A stretch of DNA of 64,000 nucleotides, from assembly GCA_005787685.1 (NCBI GenBank), contig SYAC01000059.1, forward strand, positions 27,086 through 91,085, read 5' to 3'. The stretch comes from Planctomycetia bacterium. GTDB taxonomy: Bacteria; Planctomycetota; Phycisphaerae; Phycisphaerales; SM1A02. The number at the start of each line of letters is the position of its first letter. The first letter of the stretch is position 1. Positions 6,776-16,076 of this stretch are shown here, piece after piece. Both the position numbers and the translations under genes were made by a program. The notes beneath the pieces are model-generated. The model did not search any database. It was given only the letters and a program-made list of their open reading frames with translations, and was not told the DNA's origin.

Positions 6776-8701
6776 ATGACAACTCAAAATGACTGGAGCC
6801 TGAAATGCTGGCGCGTGTGTTGCGTGGGCGTCGTTGTGTTCAATGGACAACGGATCGCCATGGCGCAGATATCGGGCAGCGATACTGGCGATGCCAAGAC
6901 CATTCAGAAAGCAGAGTCCACGCCCGAACCCGCAACTGCCCCCGCCAACTCCGCGGTGCTGCGCGAAGCCTTTGACGCCATTCAAACATTCAAAGACCGC
7001 GAGGACCCAATGGAGGCCATCGCAAACGGTCGACCAGGCGACGCGTTTCGAATCAGCGACCACAGCGCGGCCGCCATCGCACGGCGCGAGAAGGAAACGG
7101 CCGCGTTGTTGAAGGCTCTTCAAACAGTTTCACGCCAAGGCTTGAGCGAATCGGAGGCGCTTGATCTTGATCTTGTGATTCGCGATTTATCCATGGATGT
7201 ACGGGCGCAAAAATTTCTGGGACACCTGCTTGTCATTGGCCCACTTGGTGGACCGCAACAATCCATCGCGCAAATGTGCGATCGAATGCCCTTTGAGCGC
7301 GCCCAGGATTTACAAGCGCACGCCGCGCGCCTAGAGCAAGTGCCCAAGCAACTTGCGGACGACCAAGCGTTGCTGGAGGAGGGCTTGCGCCAACGCATCA
7401 CGCCTGCCAAGGTGGTTTTGCAGGGAATTGACGCGCAATTTGGGGCCGTGATCGGCGGAAATTTGGACGCTCTGCGCGCGCCTTTTTTGCGCGAGTACCC
7501 GGATGTGCCACCAGCCATGCGCGCGCAGTTGCTGGAGCGTGCCGACAAGGCCATTCAAAATATCCTGGCGGCCATGACCACCATGCGCGCATTCATCCGC
7601 GATCGCTATCTGCCCAATTGCCGCGATGACATTGCCTGCGCGGCGCTTCCCAATGGACAAGAGTGGTACGCATTTCGCCTGAACCAACAGACCACCACCA
7701 TGCGCTCGCCCAAAGAAATTCACGCGATTGGCTTGGCCGAGGTGGCGCGCATTCGCGGCGAAATGTTGGTGGTGATTCGCAAGACCGATTGGTTTACCAA
7801 TGACCCCGCGCTGGCGGCCTTGGGTGAGGACGAATTGTTCGCGCGCTTCATTGCGTACTTGCGAAGCGACCCGCGATTTTATTTTCAAAGCGCGCAGGAA
7901 TTACTGAGCGGCTACCGCGACATTTGCAAGCAAATTGACGCGCACTTACCCGCGCTGTTTGGAACTTTGCCGCGCCTGCCCTACGGAGTGCGCGAGATTC
8001 CGCGCTTCATGGCGCCCAGCCAAACCACCGCCTATTACCAACAAGGCAGCATTGATTCAGGTAATCCAGGCTGGTTTTACGCCAACACATTTGCGCTGAA
8101 TCAACGCCCAAAATACGAAATGATTCCGCTGGCCTTGCATGAGGCCGTACCTGGCCACCATTTACAAATCGCGCTGACGCAGGAGTTGCCGCAGCGCCAC
8201 GCTCTGCGGCGCGACATGGGGTTCACGGCGTTCGTGGAGGGTTGGGCCCTGTACGCCGAGCGCCTTGGCATTGAGATGCAATTGTTTGATGATCCCTACA
8301 ACGATTTTGGCCGCTTGCTGTATGAAATGTGGCGCTCGTGCCGACTTGTGGTGGACACCGGAATGCACGCGTTGGGTTGGAGCCGAGAGCAAGCCGTGGC
8401 GTTCATGCGCGCCAACACCGCGCTGAGCGAGTTGAACATTGAGCGCGAAGTGGATCGCTATATCAGCTGGCCTGGGCAAGCATGCGCCTACAAATTGGGC
8501 GAATTAGAAATTCGCCGATTGCGCCTGTACGCCGAGAAGGAGTTGGGGAATACTTTTAACCTGCGCGCCTTTCACGACGCGCTGCTGTGCGATGGCGCCC
8601 TGCCATTGGATGTGCTGGACGCGCGCATGACCCGATGGATTGCCGCGCGCAAAGGCGAGATGTCGGCGCAGAATTCCACCTTGATCAACAGCGACAACTA
8701 G
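6776..8701 (+). CDS. DUF885 family putative zinc peptidase
   Basis: This 641-residue protein belongs to the DUF885 family. The clearest evidence is LALHEAVPGHHLQIAL near residue 460, an H-E-x3-G-H-H arrangement expected to bind zinc, followed by FTAFVEGWALYAERLG and the C-terminal RYISWPGQACAYKLGELEI. DUF885 proteins are thought to be metallopeptidases, and the substrate here is unknown. The N-terminus has a hydrophobic stretch (CVGVVVFNGQRIAMAQ) that may be a signal peptide, suggesting export. No Shine-Dalgarno sequence precedes the ATG at 6776, which sits only 3 bases after a -10 hexamer. It is convergent with the MBL hydrolase gene at 8798. Confidence 0.85.
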   Translation: MTTQNDWSLKCWRVCCVGVVVFNGQRIAMAQISGSDTGDAKTIQKAESTPEPATAPANSAVLREAFDAIQTFKDREDPMEAIANGRPGDAFRISDHSAAAIARREKETAALLKALQTVSRQGLSESEALDLDLVIRDLSMDVRAQKFLGHLLVIGPLGGPQQSIAQMCDRMPFERAQDLQAHAARLEQVPKQLADDQALLEEGLRQRITPAKVVLQGIDAQFGAVIGGNLDALRAPFLREYPDVPPAMRAQLLERADKAIQNILAAMTTMRAFIRDRYLPNCRDDIACAALPNGQEWYAFRLNQQTTTMRSPKEIHAIGLAEVARIRGEMLVVIRKTDWFTNDPALAALGEDELFARFIAYLRSDPRFYFQSAQELLSGYRDICKQIDAHLPALFGTLPRLPYGVREIPRFMAPSQTTAYYQQGSIDSGNPGWFYANTFALNQRPKYEMIPLALHEAVPGHHLQIALTQELPQRHALRRDMGFTAFVEGWALYAERLGIEMQLFDDPYNDFGRLLYEMWRSCRLVVDTGMHALGWSREQAVAFMRANTALSELNIEREVDRYISWPGQACAYKLGELEIRRLRLYAEKELGNTFNLRAFHDALLCDGALPLDVLDARMTRWIAARKGEMSAQNSTLINSDN

Positions 8702-8797
8702 AATGGCGTGTGGGCTACAGCGGACGCCGCCACGCCGATAAAAGTTGCCGATATTTCGGCTGAATCAAAGGGGCTTGCATCAGGAACGCTGCGCGCA

Positions 8798-9457
8798 CTA
8801 TCGCAAAAACGGATTGTTTCTTCGCTCAACCTCAATGGTGGTGCTTGGACCGTGGCCGGGGTGCACGGCGGTATCGCCAGGCAATTTCATGAGCACTGCA
8901 TTGATTGAATGCAGAAGCACATGCGGGTCGCTGCCAGGAAAATCGCTTCGACCAATCGAATTTTGAAAAAGCGTATCGCCCACAATGGCGAACTTTTCAC
9001 TTGGGCAGTGCAGCGTGACGGAGCCAGGCGAGTGGCCTGGTGTTGCAAGAATTTGAAATTGAATTCCTCCAAGTGAAAGTTGTTGCGCGTGCGCAAGCGT
9101 ACCCGTTGGCGTGGATACGGATACAGGCTCGCCAATGAACAGCGACAAGTTGAGTTGCGGGTCTTGAAACCAATCATGTTCAAGCGCGTGAGCCAAAACC
9201 GGAATGTTTGCAAACATGGCGCGAACCTGGTCAACCCCCGCGATATGGTCGGCGTGGGCGTGCGTGAGCAGGATGGCCTCTGGTTTCAAGCCGGTTTTTT
9301 TCAAGAAGGTCAACAAGGGTTGGGGATCCTCACCTGGATCAACCACCCAACAGGCAGACTTGCCCATTTCTGGGGGATTTGCTGCCACTTCCAACACATA
9401 CGCGTTGGTTTGACAGCGGCCCAATGCGAAGGCGTGAAGTTTGACGGCGCGGACCAT
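8798..9457 (-). CDS. MBL-fold metallo-hydrolase (glyoxalase II-like)
   Basis: From ATG at 9457 the product is 219 residues, a typical length for small MBL hydrolases. The metal-binding motif is LTHAHADHIAGV (H-x-H-x-D-H), followed by ATPGHSPGSVTL, VGDTLF with its bridging Asp, and VHPGHGPSTTIEVER. Such proteins include hydroxyacylglutathione hydrolases and many enzymes of unknown substrate. A longer frame starting at 9634 overlaps the divergent HEAT gene and is less likely. A TATATG hexamer on the minus strand (9470-9465) lies 7 bases ahead of the ATG, suggesting a leaderless mRNA. Confidence 0.85.
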   Translation of the reverse strand: MVRAVKLHAFALGRCQTNAYVLEVAANPPEMGKSACWVVDPGEDPQPLLTFLKKTGLKPEAILLTHAHADHIAGVDQVRAMFANIPVLAHALEHDWFQDPQLNLSLFIGEPVSVSTPTGTLAHAQQLSLGGIQFQILATPGHSPGSVTLHCPSEKFAIVGDTLFQNSIGRSDFPGSDPHVLLHSINAVLMKLPGDTAVHPGHGPSTTIEVERRNNPFLR

Positions 9458-9560
9458 GTCCAACCATATACTGCCCACCGTGAAATGCAATGTGAAATTG
9501 AGGCTTGTGGATATTTTTTCGAAATGTGTTGTGCTTGGAAAATATTGCGCGCAAGGCGCC

Positions 9561-10382
9561 ATGCTTGGAACTTTTTCGTTTGCCAGCCTGGCCCTGCTGA
9601 CAAATTGCGATTCCATGTCCAGCGATGTTGCCAACCTGTCAAATTCATTTTCCCCGCCGACGCCCGCCCAGGCCGCGCAGTGGGCGCTTGATCCATACGA
9701 CGCGGAAAATCAGCGGCGCGGAACTGTGTTGTTGGCCAACGCGCCTTGGGGCGGAAGCCCCGCGTATCTGGCAATGTATCGATTGTATGTGGAGGACAAC
9801 GCCGATCCGTTGGTCAAAGCCACCGCGCTTGACGCGTTGGCGCGTCATGGCGAAGCAAGCGACGCGGAATTGGTGGCCAAGCAATTACAAAATAAAAATA
9901 TCCAAGTGAAAGTTGCCGCCGCGAAAGCGTTGCAGCGAATTCATGCTCCGCAAGTCACAGCCATTCTGTGCTCGCGTGGCACCGATGAGGGTGAAGATGC
10001 GGCGGTCCGGATTGAGGTGGCTATCGCGCTAGGTCAATACGCCGCCGATGATTCATTTCAAGCCTTGTGCGCCATGATTGATCAGCGCGAATTGGCGGTG
10101 AATTTGGCCGCGAATGATTCGCTGCGCCTGTTAACTGACCAAGATTTTGCGCTTGATCGGCGCCTGTGGCTGAGTTGGTACCGCGCCAACAAGACTCCAT
10201 TTCGCAAGGAGTTGCAATATCTTTATCCAACCTATCAACGCGAAAAAGGATTTTGGGATTACGTGGTTTTTTGGGCGCCGCTGACCTTTGAGAAGCCTGG
10301 GATTCCCGAAGGAATGGATGAATCCAAATTGGCGCCATCCACCGCGCCGGAAGATTTTCAGAATCTAGGCAACACGAAGTAG
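9561..10382 (+). CDS. HEAT-repeat lipoprotein
   Basis: The product is about 273 residues. A hydrophobic start ending in LALLTNCDS suggests an exported, possibly lipid-anchored protein, although Asn before the Cys is not a canonical lipobox. The middle has HEAT/PBS-type repeats (DPLVKATALDALARHG, NIQVKVAAAKALQRI, VRIEVAIALGQYA), which mediate protein contacts. The C-terminal part (FWDYVVFWAPLTFEKPG) is not recognised. The frame extends upstream to 9441 and has a GTG at 9531 that would add a positively charged n-region. I give the first ATG after a TATACT hexamer at 9467-9472. A smaller HEAT lipoprotein is encoded at 51338. Confidence 0.65.
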   Translation: MLGTFSFASLALLTNCDSMSSDVANLSNSFSPPTPAQAAQWALDPYDAENQRRGTVLLANAPWGGSPAYLAMYRLYVEDNADPLVKATALDALARHGEASDAELVAKQLQNKNIQVKVAAAKALQRIHAPQVTAILCSRGTDEGEDAAVRIEVAIALGQYAADDSFQALCAMIDQRELAVNLAANDSLRLLTDQDFALDRRLWLSWYRANKTPFRKELQYLYPTYQREKGFWDYVVFWAPLTFEKPGIPEGMDESKLAPSTAPEDFQNLGNTK

Positions 10383-10399
10383 CGAAATCAGTAGCAAAG

Positions 10400-11962
10400 A
10401 TGAAATCTTCACAACTCATTAAGAGCGTCGCCAACGCGGACAAGCATGTTGCATTCTCGTCGATTGGTCCCGACGATCCCGCCGATGGAATGATGGCCGT
10501 TGCGCAAGTGGACGCTGACGCGATTGAAGAAGGACAAATACGCTCGGGCCGCTTGGCGGGCAAGAGCATGTGGGCGGCGATTTGGATTTTATCGCTGCCC
10601 ATTTTATTGCAGCAACTCATGGCGGCATGCGTGGGCTTGGTAGACAAAATCCTAGCGGGACATTTGCCAAGCACAATCGTGGTGCCAGCCATGGACGGCA
10701 TTGGTGTGGGAACCTATGTGGGTTGGTTCACGGGCATCGCGCTGGCTGGTTTGGGCGTTGGCGGGCAGGCCATTATTGCGCGCGCCATGGGAGGCGGAAA
10801 TAAAAAAGACGCGCACGTCGCGCTGGGCGCCAGCGTGACGCTGGGCGTTGTGTGGGGCGCGATGGTTGGCGTCATCATGTGGCTGCTGGCGGCGCCACTG
10901 GCCACCGTTTCTGGTTTAACAGCCGAAGCAGCCACGCATTGCCAAACCTATGTCACGGTGATCGCTTGGAGCATGCCCTTCTGCGGCGTGATGACTGTGG
11001 GCGGTTTGTGCCTGCACGGCGCGGGCGAAACCGCCAAGCCTTCGTGGATTTCCATCGCGATCAACATCATCAATCTGGTTGCCAGTTGGATGCTGTCGGG
11101 GGTTGTGCTGCGCTATGGAGAGGTCAGTTTGCCCGCGCCACTTTCCATCAATCCAGAAACTTGGGGCGTGTGGGGAATTGCCGCGGGAACTTCGCTGAGT
11201 TACATAGCGGGTGGAATTGCGACCGTGTGGGTAATGGCCGCGGGCGTGAAAGATTTGCGTTTAGAAAAACGCGCGCTCAAACCAACGCGTCAGATCACAT
11301 GGCGCATCGCGCGCTTGGGAATTCCAAATTTCTTCGAGGGTCTGGCCATGTGGGGCTCCGGTTTATTTTCAATGGGATTCATTGGCGATATCGCGCGTGG
11401 CGCAACGGGCATGGCACCGCGAGAAGGCTTGATTGGCGCGCACATGATCACCGTGCAATGGGAGGCATTCTCATTTTTGCCAGGCTTTGCCATGGGAACC
11501 GCGGCCGGCGCGCTGGCTGGACAATATTTGGGCGCGCGCAATCCAGTGATGGCGCGTAAGGCGATTTGGGCGTGCACTTATCTTGGAATGATTCTCATGG
11601 GGACGATGGGAATTCTTTTCATGACCAAGGGAAGATTTCTTGCGTCCATTATTTCCGACCAGGCGGTGCATTTGGAGGAGGTTCCAAAATTATTGCTGGC
11701 GTGCGGCGTGGTGCAAGTGTTCTTTGCGTTGTGCATGACCGTGCGCCAAGGACTGCGCGGAGTGGGCGATGTGAAATGGATCTTGGGAATTACCGTGGGC
11801 AGCATTTACTTGTTGCGCTTGCCGATGGCGTGGGCGCTTGGAGTGTGGATGGGCTACGGACTGGCCGGAATTTGGTGGGGCCTCAGCATTGAGTTGGCGA
11901 TACGCGGAATAATATTCCTGGCGCGCTTTCATTATGGAAACTGGGAGAAACTGCAGGTGTGA
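10400..11962 (+). CDS. MATE-family efflux transporter
   Basis: This 520-residue integral membrane protein has twelve hydrophobic segments in the MATE (NorM/DinF) pattern. Family features include LPILLQQLMAACVGLVDKIL in the first helix, GGQAIIARAMGGGNKKDA, and the repeated half from about residue 300 (GIPNFFEGLAMWGSGLF, MGTAAGALAGQYLGARNP). MATE pumps export cationic drugs and metabolites using a Na+ or H+ gradient, and the substrate cannot be told here. The N-terminal cytoplasmic tail of about 60 residues is longer than usual. It starts 17 bases after the HEAT lipoprotein gene and may be co-transcribed with it. Confidence 0.9.
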   Translation: MKSSQLIKSVANADKHVAFSSIGPDDPADGMMAVAQVDADAIEEGQIRSGRLAGKSMWAAIWILSLPILLQQLMAACVGLVDKILAGHLPSTIVVPAMDGIGVGTYVGWFTGIALAGLGVGGQAIIARAMGGGNKKDAHVALGASVTLGVVWGAMVGVIMWLLAAPLATVSGLTAEAATHCQTYVTVIAWSMPFCGVMTVGGLCLHGAGETAKPSWISIAINIINLVASWMLSGVVLRYGEVSLPAPLSINPETWGVWGIAAGTSLSYIAGGIATVWVMAAGVKDLRLEKRALKPTRQITWRIARLGIPNFFEGLAMWGSGLFSMGFIGDIARGATGMAPREGLIGAHMITVQWEAFSFLPGFAMGTAAGALAGQYLGARNPVMARKAIWACTYLGMILMGTMGILFMTKGRFLASIISDQAVHLEEVPKLLLACGVVQVFFALCMTVRQGLRGVGDVKWILGITVGSIYLLRLPMAWALGVWMGYGLAGIWWGLSIELAIRGIIFLARFHYGNWEKLQV

Positions 11963-11976
11963 ATAGCGTTCGCCAA

Positions 11977-12849
11977 TCAGCTTGCAGCGGTAATGGATTG
12001 CGTTGATGGTTGCGCCGACTTCCAACGCGATCTTTCTGGAACTTCTTTGCCGCACTCGGGACAATGCACGCCATTGAGTTTGTGCAGCAAATAGCCGCAC
12101 TCGCAGCGTGGTTCGTCGCACTCAATGTGGATGGACAATTTGCACTGTGGGCACGCGGAGTGGCCCAGGAGCGACTGGATCAAATCTCCGCAGCGCGGGC
12201 AAGTCATGCTGACTTTCATGCGCTCGGAAAATGTCTCGGCCAATTGAACGGACTTTTCTTTCTCCATGGCCGCAAAGATGGCGCTGGCGACTTGGCTGGA
12301 GAGAGCGATCAAGGCGGCGATGGCGCCAAGTTGCCAGGGAATGACATTCCAAATCTCGTCCCACAATCTTTGGAATGATGGTGACAACACCGCGACCATA
12401 AAAGTTGTGGCGCCAAGAATGGCAAGACCTGCCGCTAGAGCGCGAATGGATCGATGGAGAAACTTTTGAAGTGGAAGGCGCAACAGCACCATGCAATCGC
12501 AGACCAACGCCACAAACACAACCGCGCATGACACCGCCTTTTCCATGTTGTTTTTTTGCAGCGCGAACCAAATCGGCACATTCCAAATCTCTGATACAGA
12601 TACCGACACCACAAATACAATGCACAGCCAACTGCTCACGGCGAGAAATTTCTGCCACAACGCGCGCGTCCAAAGCCAAAACAGCAGGCGAGCAAACGAC
12701 AATCCAATGCACATCACAAGCATGGTGCCAAGCGCCTGTCCGGTCATGGCTGACGAGGCAAAAATGGCGTACACCCCAAGCGCGAACATGACACCAAGCA
12801 ACCAAAGTGCGAATTGGTTGTACATGCTCAGGGCGGCGCGGTTACGCAT
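11977..12849 (-). CDS. multi-spanning membrane protein with C-terminal zinc ribbons
   Basis: The product is about 290 residues. Six or so hydrophobic segments occupy the first 200 residues. The cytoplasmic C-terminal tail has a run of paired cysteines: MTCPRCGDLI, SACPQCKLSIHIECDEPRC, CGYLLHKLNGVHCPECGKEV. These look like two zinc-ribbon modules. I do not recognise a named family. The ATG at 12849 lies 3 bases after the stop of ilvE, so the two are almost certainly translated from one message. A TTG at 12855 would overlap that stop. Confidence 0.65.
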   Translation of the reverse strand: MRNRAALSMYNQFALWLLGVMFALGVYAIFASSAMTGQALGTMLVMCIGLSFARLLFWLWTRALWQKFLAVSSWLCIVFVVSVSVSEIWNVPIWFALQKNNMEKAVSCAVVFVALVCDCMVLLRLPLQKFLHRSIRALAAGLAILGATTFMVAVLSPSFQRLWDEIWNVIPWQLGAIAALIALSSQVASAIFAAMEKEKSVQLAETFSERMKVSMTCPRCGDLIQSLLGHSACPQCKLSIHIECDEPRCECGYLLHKLNGVHCPECGKEVPERSRWKSAQPSTQSITAAS

Positions 12850-12851
12850 GC

Positions 12852-13745
12852 TCAATCTTCGGGCGCGTTCACTTGGACGCGCCTCTTGAAATCCGCGGCC
12901 AGTTTGCGTGTGAGTGGTCCAACTTTTCCAGCGCCAATATGCCTGCCATCAATGCTTGAAACACCGATGATTTCCGCGGCAGTTCCAGTTAAAAATACCT
13001 CGTCGGCGGCAAAGACATCCTGCAACATCATGGGATTCTCCAGCACTTTCATGCCCGCGGCGGGCGCCAGCGTGTCAATGACAAAGCGCCGCGTCACGCC
13101 GCGTAAAATTCCGGCGCTCACTGGCGGCGTGTGCAGCACGCCACTACGAATGATAAAAATATTGTCGCCTGTGCACTCGCTCACCTCGCCTTGGATATTC
13201 AACATGATGGCTTCGTGCATGCCGGCGTCGATGGCCTCTACCTTCGCCAAAATATTGTTGAGGTAATTCAAACTCTTGAGCGCGGGATCAAGGCACGCGG
13301 CTGGAATGCGTGGACGCTTTGCCACAAGAATGGGCATGCCCTGCTCGTACATTTCTGGCGGATACAAATGAATACGGTCAACAATAATAATGGTGCTTGA
13401 TCGCGGACAATGATTTGGATTCAACCCCAGCGATCCCTTGCCACGCGAAACCACCAGTCGGATATAGCCATCCTGTAAACCGCTGTGGGTCACGGCGTCG
13501 CGAACGGCTTGAGCCATCTGCACCCGATCCTGCACGGGCTTCAGGCGTAATTCCGCGGCGCCGCCAAAAAGGCGCTCCACATGCGACGCCAACTTGAAGA
13601 CCTTGCCGCCATACACCCGGATGCCCTCAAAAATACCGTCACCGTACAGAAATCCATGGTCGTACACGCTAATCATGGCCTGATCGGGGGCCATGAATTT
13701 TCCATCGATGTAAACCACGGGACCAGGTTGAATCAAAGTTGTCAT
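12852..13745 (-). CDS. ilvE: branched-chain amino acid aminotransferase
   Basis: This PLP-dependent fold-type IV transaminase (297 residues) performs the last step of valine, leucine and isoleucine synthesis. YIDGKFMAPDQAMISVYDHG, the catalytic lysine in LKSLNYLNN, EAIMLNIQGEVSECTGDNIF and EVFLTGTAAEIIGV are the standard family blocks. It is divergent from ispH with only 48 bases between the two start codons. The zinc-ribbon membrane gene follows directly. D-amino-acid transaminase is a less likely alternative because of the length and the E-x-T-x-x-N-I-F block typical of IlvE. Confidence 0.93.
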   Translation of the reverse strand: MTTLIQPGPVVYIDGKFMAPDQAMISVYDHGFLYGDGIFEGIRVYGGKVFKLASHVERLFGGAAELRLKPVQDRVQMAQAVRDAVTHSGLQDGYIRLVVSRGKGSLGLNPNHCPRSSTIIIVDRIHLYPPEMYEQGMPILVAKRPRIPAACLDPALKSLNYLNNILAKVEAIDAGMHEAIMLNIQGEVSECTGDNIFIIRSGVLHTPPVSAGILRGVTRRFVIDTLAPAAGMKVLENPMMLQDVFAADEVFLTGTAAEIIGVSSIDGRHIGAGKVGPLTRKLAADFKRRVQVNAPED

Positions 13746-13793
13746 AGGAGAAAGGTACCAAGCAAATCGATCAAATGACTATGATCGCAGGTC

Positions 13794-14855
13794 ATGAAAC
13801 TTGTTCTTGCAAACCCCCGCGGATTTTGTGCCGGCGTCTACATGGCGATCGATGTTGTTGATCAACTTCTTGAGTTGTGCCCAGGCGAGCCAATTTATGT
13901 CTATCACGAGATCGTGCACAATATGCATGTTGTGGATCGCTTCCGCGAACGCGGCGTGAAATTTGTCGAAGATGTGAACGTGGTTCCAGAGGGCTCTATT
14001 TTGGTGTTCAGCGCGCACGGTGTGAGTCCAATGTTGCGCGCACAGGCCGAGGCGCGGCGTCTGACCGCTATTGATGCGACATGTCCTTTGGTGACCAAAG
14101 TGCACAACGAGGCCATTCGCTACGCGCGTGTTGGCTACCAAATTCTTTTGGTGGGCCATGTGGATCATCAAGAAGTTGTTGGCACGCGCGGCGAGGCGCC
14201 AGACTCGATTCAAGTGGTGCAAAGTCCAGCTGATATTGAGAACTTGGTGATCCATGATCCAGCCAAACTTGTGTACTTGACGCAAACAACCCTCAGTACC
14301 GACGACGCCGATGTGATCATTCGGGCGCTCAAGACGGCGTTTCCGCTGCTCAAGGAACCGCCCTCGAGCGATAGTTGCTACGCCACCACCAACCGTCAAC
14401 GCGCTGTACGCGCGCTTGCGCCTTCGGTCGATTTAGTGCTTGTGGTTGGAAGCCGCAATTCAAGCAACTCGGTTCGCTTGACGGAGATCGCGCAAAAGGT
14501 GGGAACCAAGGCGCGCTTGATCGATGACAAAAGCGAGTTGCAACCCGAATGGTTTAAAGGCGTGGAAACCACGCTGATCACCGCGGGCGCGAGCGCCCCG
14601 GAGGATTTGGTGCATGACTTGATTGCAGAATTGATCGAACGCTTTGGCGGTGAAGTTGAGCAGCGCGATATTTACCGCGAGGAAGTTGAATTTGGTTTAC
14701 CCGGAACATTAAAGGAGTTGATGCGCGAACGCGGCGTGGACCCCAGCAATTGCAAGGTGGTTCGCACCGACAGCGCCCCCGCCCTGCACAATTGGCTGGA
14801 GGCGCGCAACATTCCCCATCGCACGGTTGATCTGACCATTGGCGCCACACAGTGA
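13794..14855 (+). CDS. ispH: 4-hydroxy-3-methylbut-2-enyl diphosphate reductase
   Basis: Last enzyme of the MEP isoprenoid pathway, making IPP and DMAPP with a [4Fe-4S] cluster. The three conserved cluster cysteines are C12 (RGFCAGV), C97 (DATCPLVTKVH) and C195 (SDSCYATTNRQ). The 353 residues include a C-terminal extension of about 40 residues compared with E. coli IspH, as in many non-enteric homologues. A TATGAT hexamer ends 8 bases before the ATG and there is no Shine-Dalgarno sequence, so the message may be leaderless. The last four bases overlap the GTG start of rlmN, which points to coupled translation. Confidence 0.95.
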   Translation: MKLVLANPRGFCAGVYMAIDVVDQLLELCPGEPIYVYHEIVHNMHVVDRFRERGVKFVEDVNVVPEGSILVFSAHGVSPMLRAQAEARRLTAIDATCPLVTKVHNEAIRYARVGYQILLVGHVDHQEVVGTRGEAPDSIQVVQSPADIENLVIHDPAKLVYLTQTTLSTDDADVIIRALKTAFPLLKEPPSSDSCYATTNRQRAVRALAPSVDLVLVVGSRNSSNSVRLTEIAQKVGTKARLIDDKSELQPEWFKGVETTLITAGASAPEDLVHDLIAELIERFGGEVEQRDIYREEVEFGLPGTLKELMRERGVDPSNCKVVRTDSAPALHNWLEARNIPHRTVDLTIGATQ

Positions 14856-15985
14856 GTGAAGTGGAAAGCGCAATAGGCACAAGCGGCGCCTTCTTTGAGT
14901 TCGACCCCACCACATTGGGGGCCTGGGCGACGGCGCGCAAAATGCCGGCCTTTGTGCCCAAGCAAATCCTGGAGTGGGTCTACAGCAAAGGCGTGATCGC
15001 GCCCGCGTTGATGACCAATCTTTCCAAGTTGAATCGAGAGCGCCTTGAACAAGAAATGATCTTCGAGCAAGGGAATGTGCAGGCGCACATGAGTGCCACT
15101 GATGGCACACAAAAACTACTGTTGGCGTGGCCAGATGCGTCCAAGCCAGCGGCGAAGTTGCTGCCCATTGTTGGTAATGCAAATGCGGATCGCGCCACCG
15201 AGTGCGTCATGATTCCAAGTTCCGATCGCAAGACCGCGTGCGTCAGCAGCCAAGTGGGCTGCCCCGTGGGTTGCAAATTTTGCGCCAGCGGCATTGGCGG
15301 ACTTGAAGGCAATCTCACGCGCGGCCGCATTGTTGAACAAGCGTGGCGGTTGGGCCGCCTCAAAGGCGTGGAGAGAATTTCACATGTGGTGTTCATGGGC
15401 ATGGGTGAACCGTTGGCCAACTTTTCCGCGGTTACCGACGCCATTCGAACACTGAATGCGCCGTGGGGCATGGGAATTTCAGCGCGTCGGATCACGGTGA
15501 GCACGGTTGGACTTCCTGCCGCAATTCGAAAACTGGTTGGGTTTGAAATTCCTGTCACGCTGGCGCTGAGTTTGCACGCGCCCAACGACCAGATGCGCCG
15601 CGCCATTATTCCGTGGGCGCAATATTCCACCATTGAGGAATTGCTGGACGCATGCGATGAATATTTCCGCGCCACCGGCCGCGAAATTACGCTGGAATAC
15701 ATTGTTCTTGGCGGCTTCAATGATCGCCCCGAGCACGCCGATGAACTGAGCGTGCTGGCGCGCAAATTACGCGCCAATGTGAATTTGATCCGCTGGAACG
15801 AGGTGGCGGACCTGCCGTTTCGCCGACCATTGACCGAGGACGTGTTGCAATTTCAGGAAGTGCTGCGAAGCCGCGGCGTCAATGCGCACATTCGCGCCAG
15901 CCGCGGCCGCGATATTGCCGCCGCGTGCGGGCAACTTCGCCATGAAGTGAAAGCGGCTTCCACGGCCACGACCGAGCGCTTGTGA
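14852..15985 (+). CDS. rlmN: 23S rRNA (adenine-2503-C2)-methyltransferase, radical SAM
   Basis: Methylates A2503 of 23S rRNA, and A37 of some tRNAs in E. coli, by radical SAM chemistry. The [4Fe-4S] cysteines form C-x3-C-x2-C at residues 137, 141 and 144 (VGCPVGCKFCASG). The second catalytic cysteine is in RGRDIAAACGQLR near residue 359. VVFMGMGEPLANF and SLHAPNDQMRRAIIP are further signatures. The 377 residues are normal. The start is GTG at 14852, inside the end of ispH. Convergent with the oxidoreductase-like gene that ends at 16077. Confidence 0.94.
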   Translation: MSEVESAIGTSGAFFEFDPTTLGAWATARKMPAFVPKQILEWVYSKGVIAPALMTNLSKLNRERLEQEMIFEQGNVQAHMSATDGTQKLLLAWPDASKPAAKLLPIVGNANADRATECVMIPSSDRKTACVSSQVGCPVGCKFCASGIGGLEGNLTRGRIVEQAWRLGRLKGVERISHVVFMGMGEPLANFSAVTDAIRTLNAPWGMGISARRITVSTVGLPAAIRKLVGFEIPVTLALSLHAPNDQMRRAIIPWAQYSTIEELLDACDEYFRATGREITLEYIVLGGFNDRPEHADELSVLARKLRANVNLIRWNEVADLPFRRPLTEDVLQFQEVLRSRGVNAHIRASRGRDIAAACGQLRHEVKAASTATTERL

Positions 15986-16076
15986 TTGTTCAAAGCAAAC
16001 CCATTTCAATGCCATGCGCTTGCTGGTGATCGCCACCACGGTGACCGCTTGCACCGCGCCCAACGCCGCCAGGGCG

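Noticed and set aside
6659..7123. Extension of the ACT-domain gene to 7123
   Set aside because: It would cross the divergent DUF885 promoter and coding region; the ATG at 6658 gives a compact two-ACT protein.
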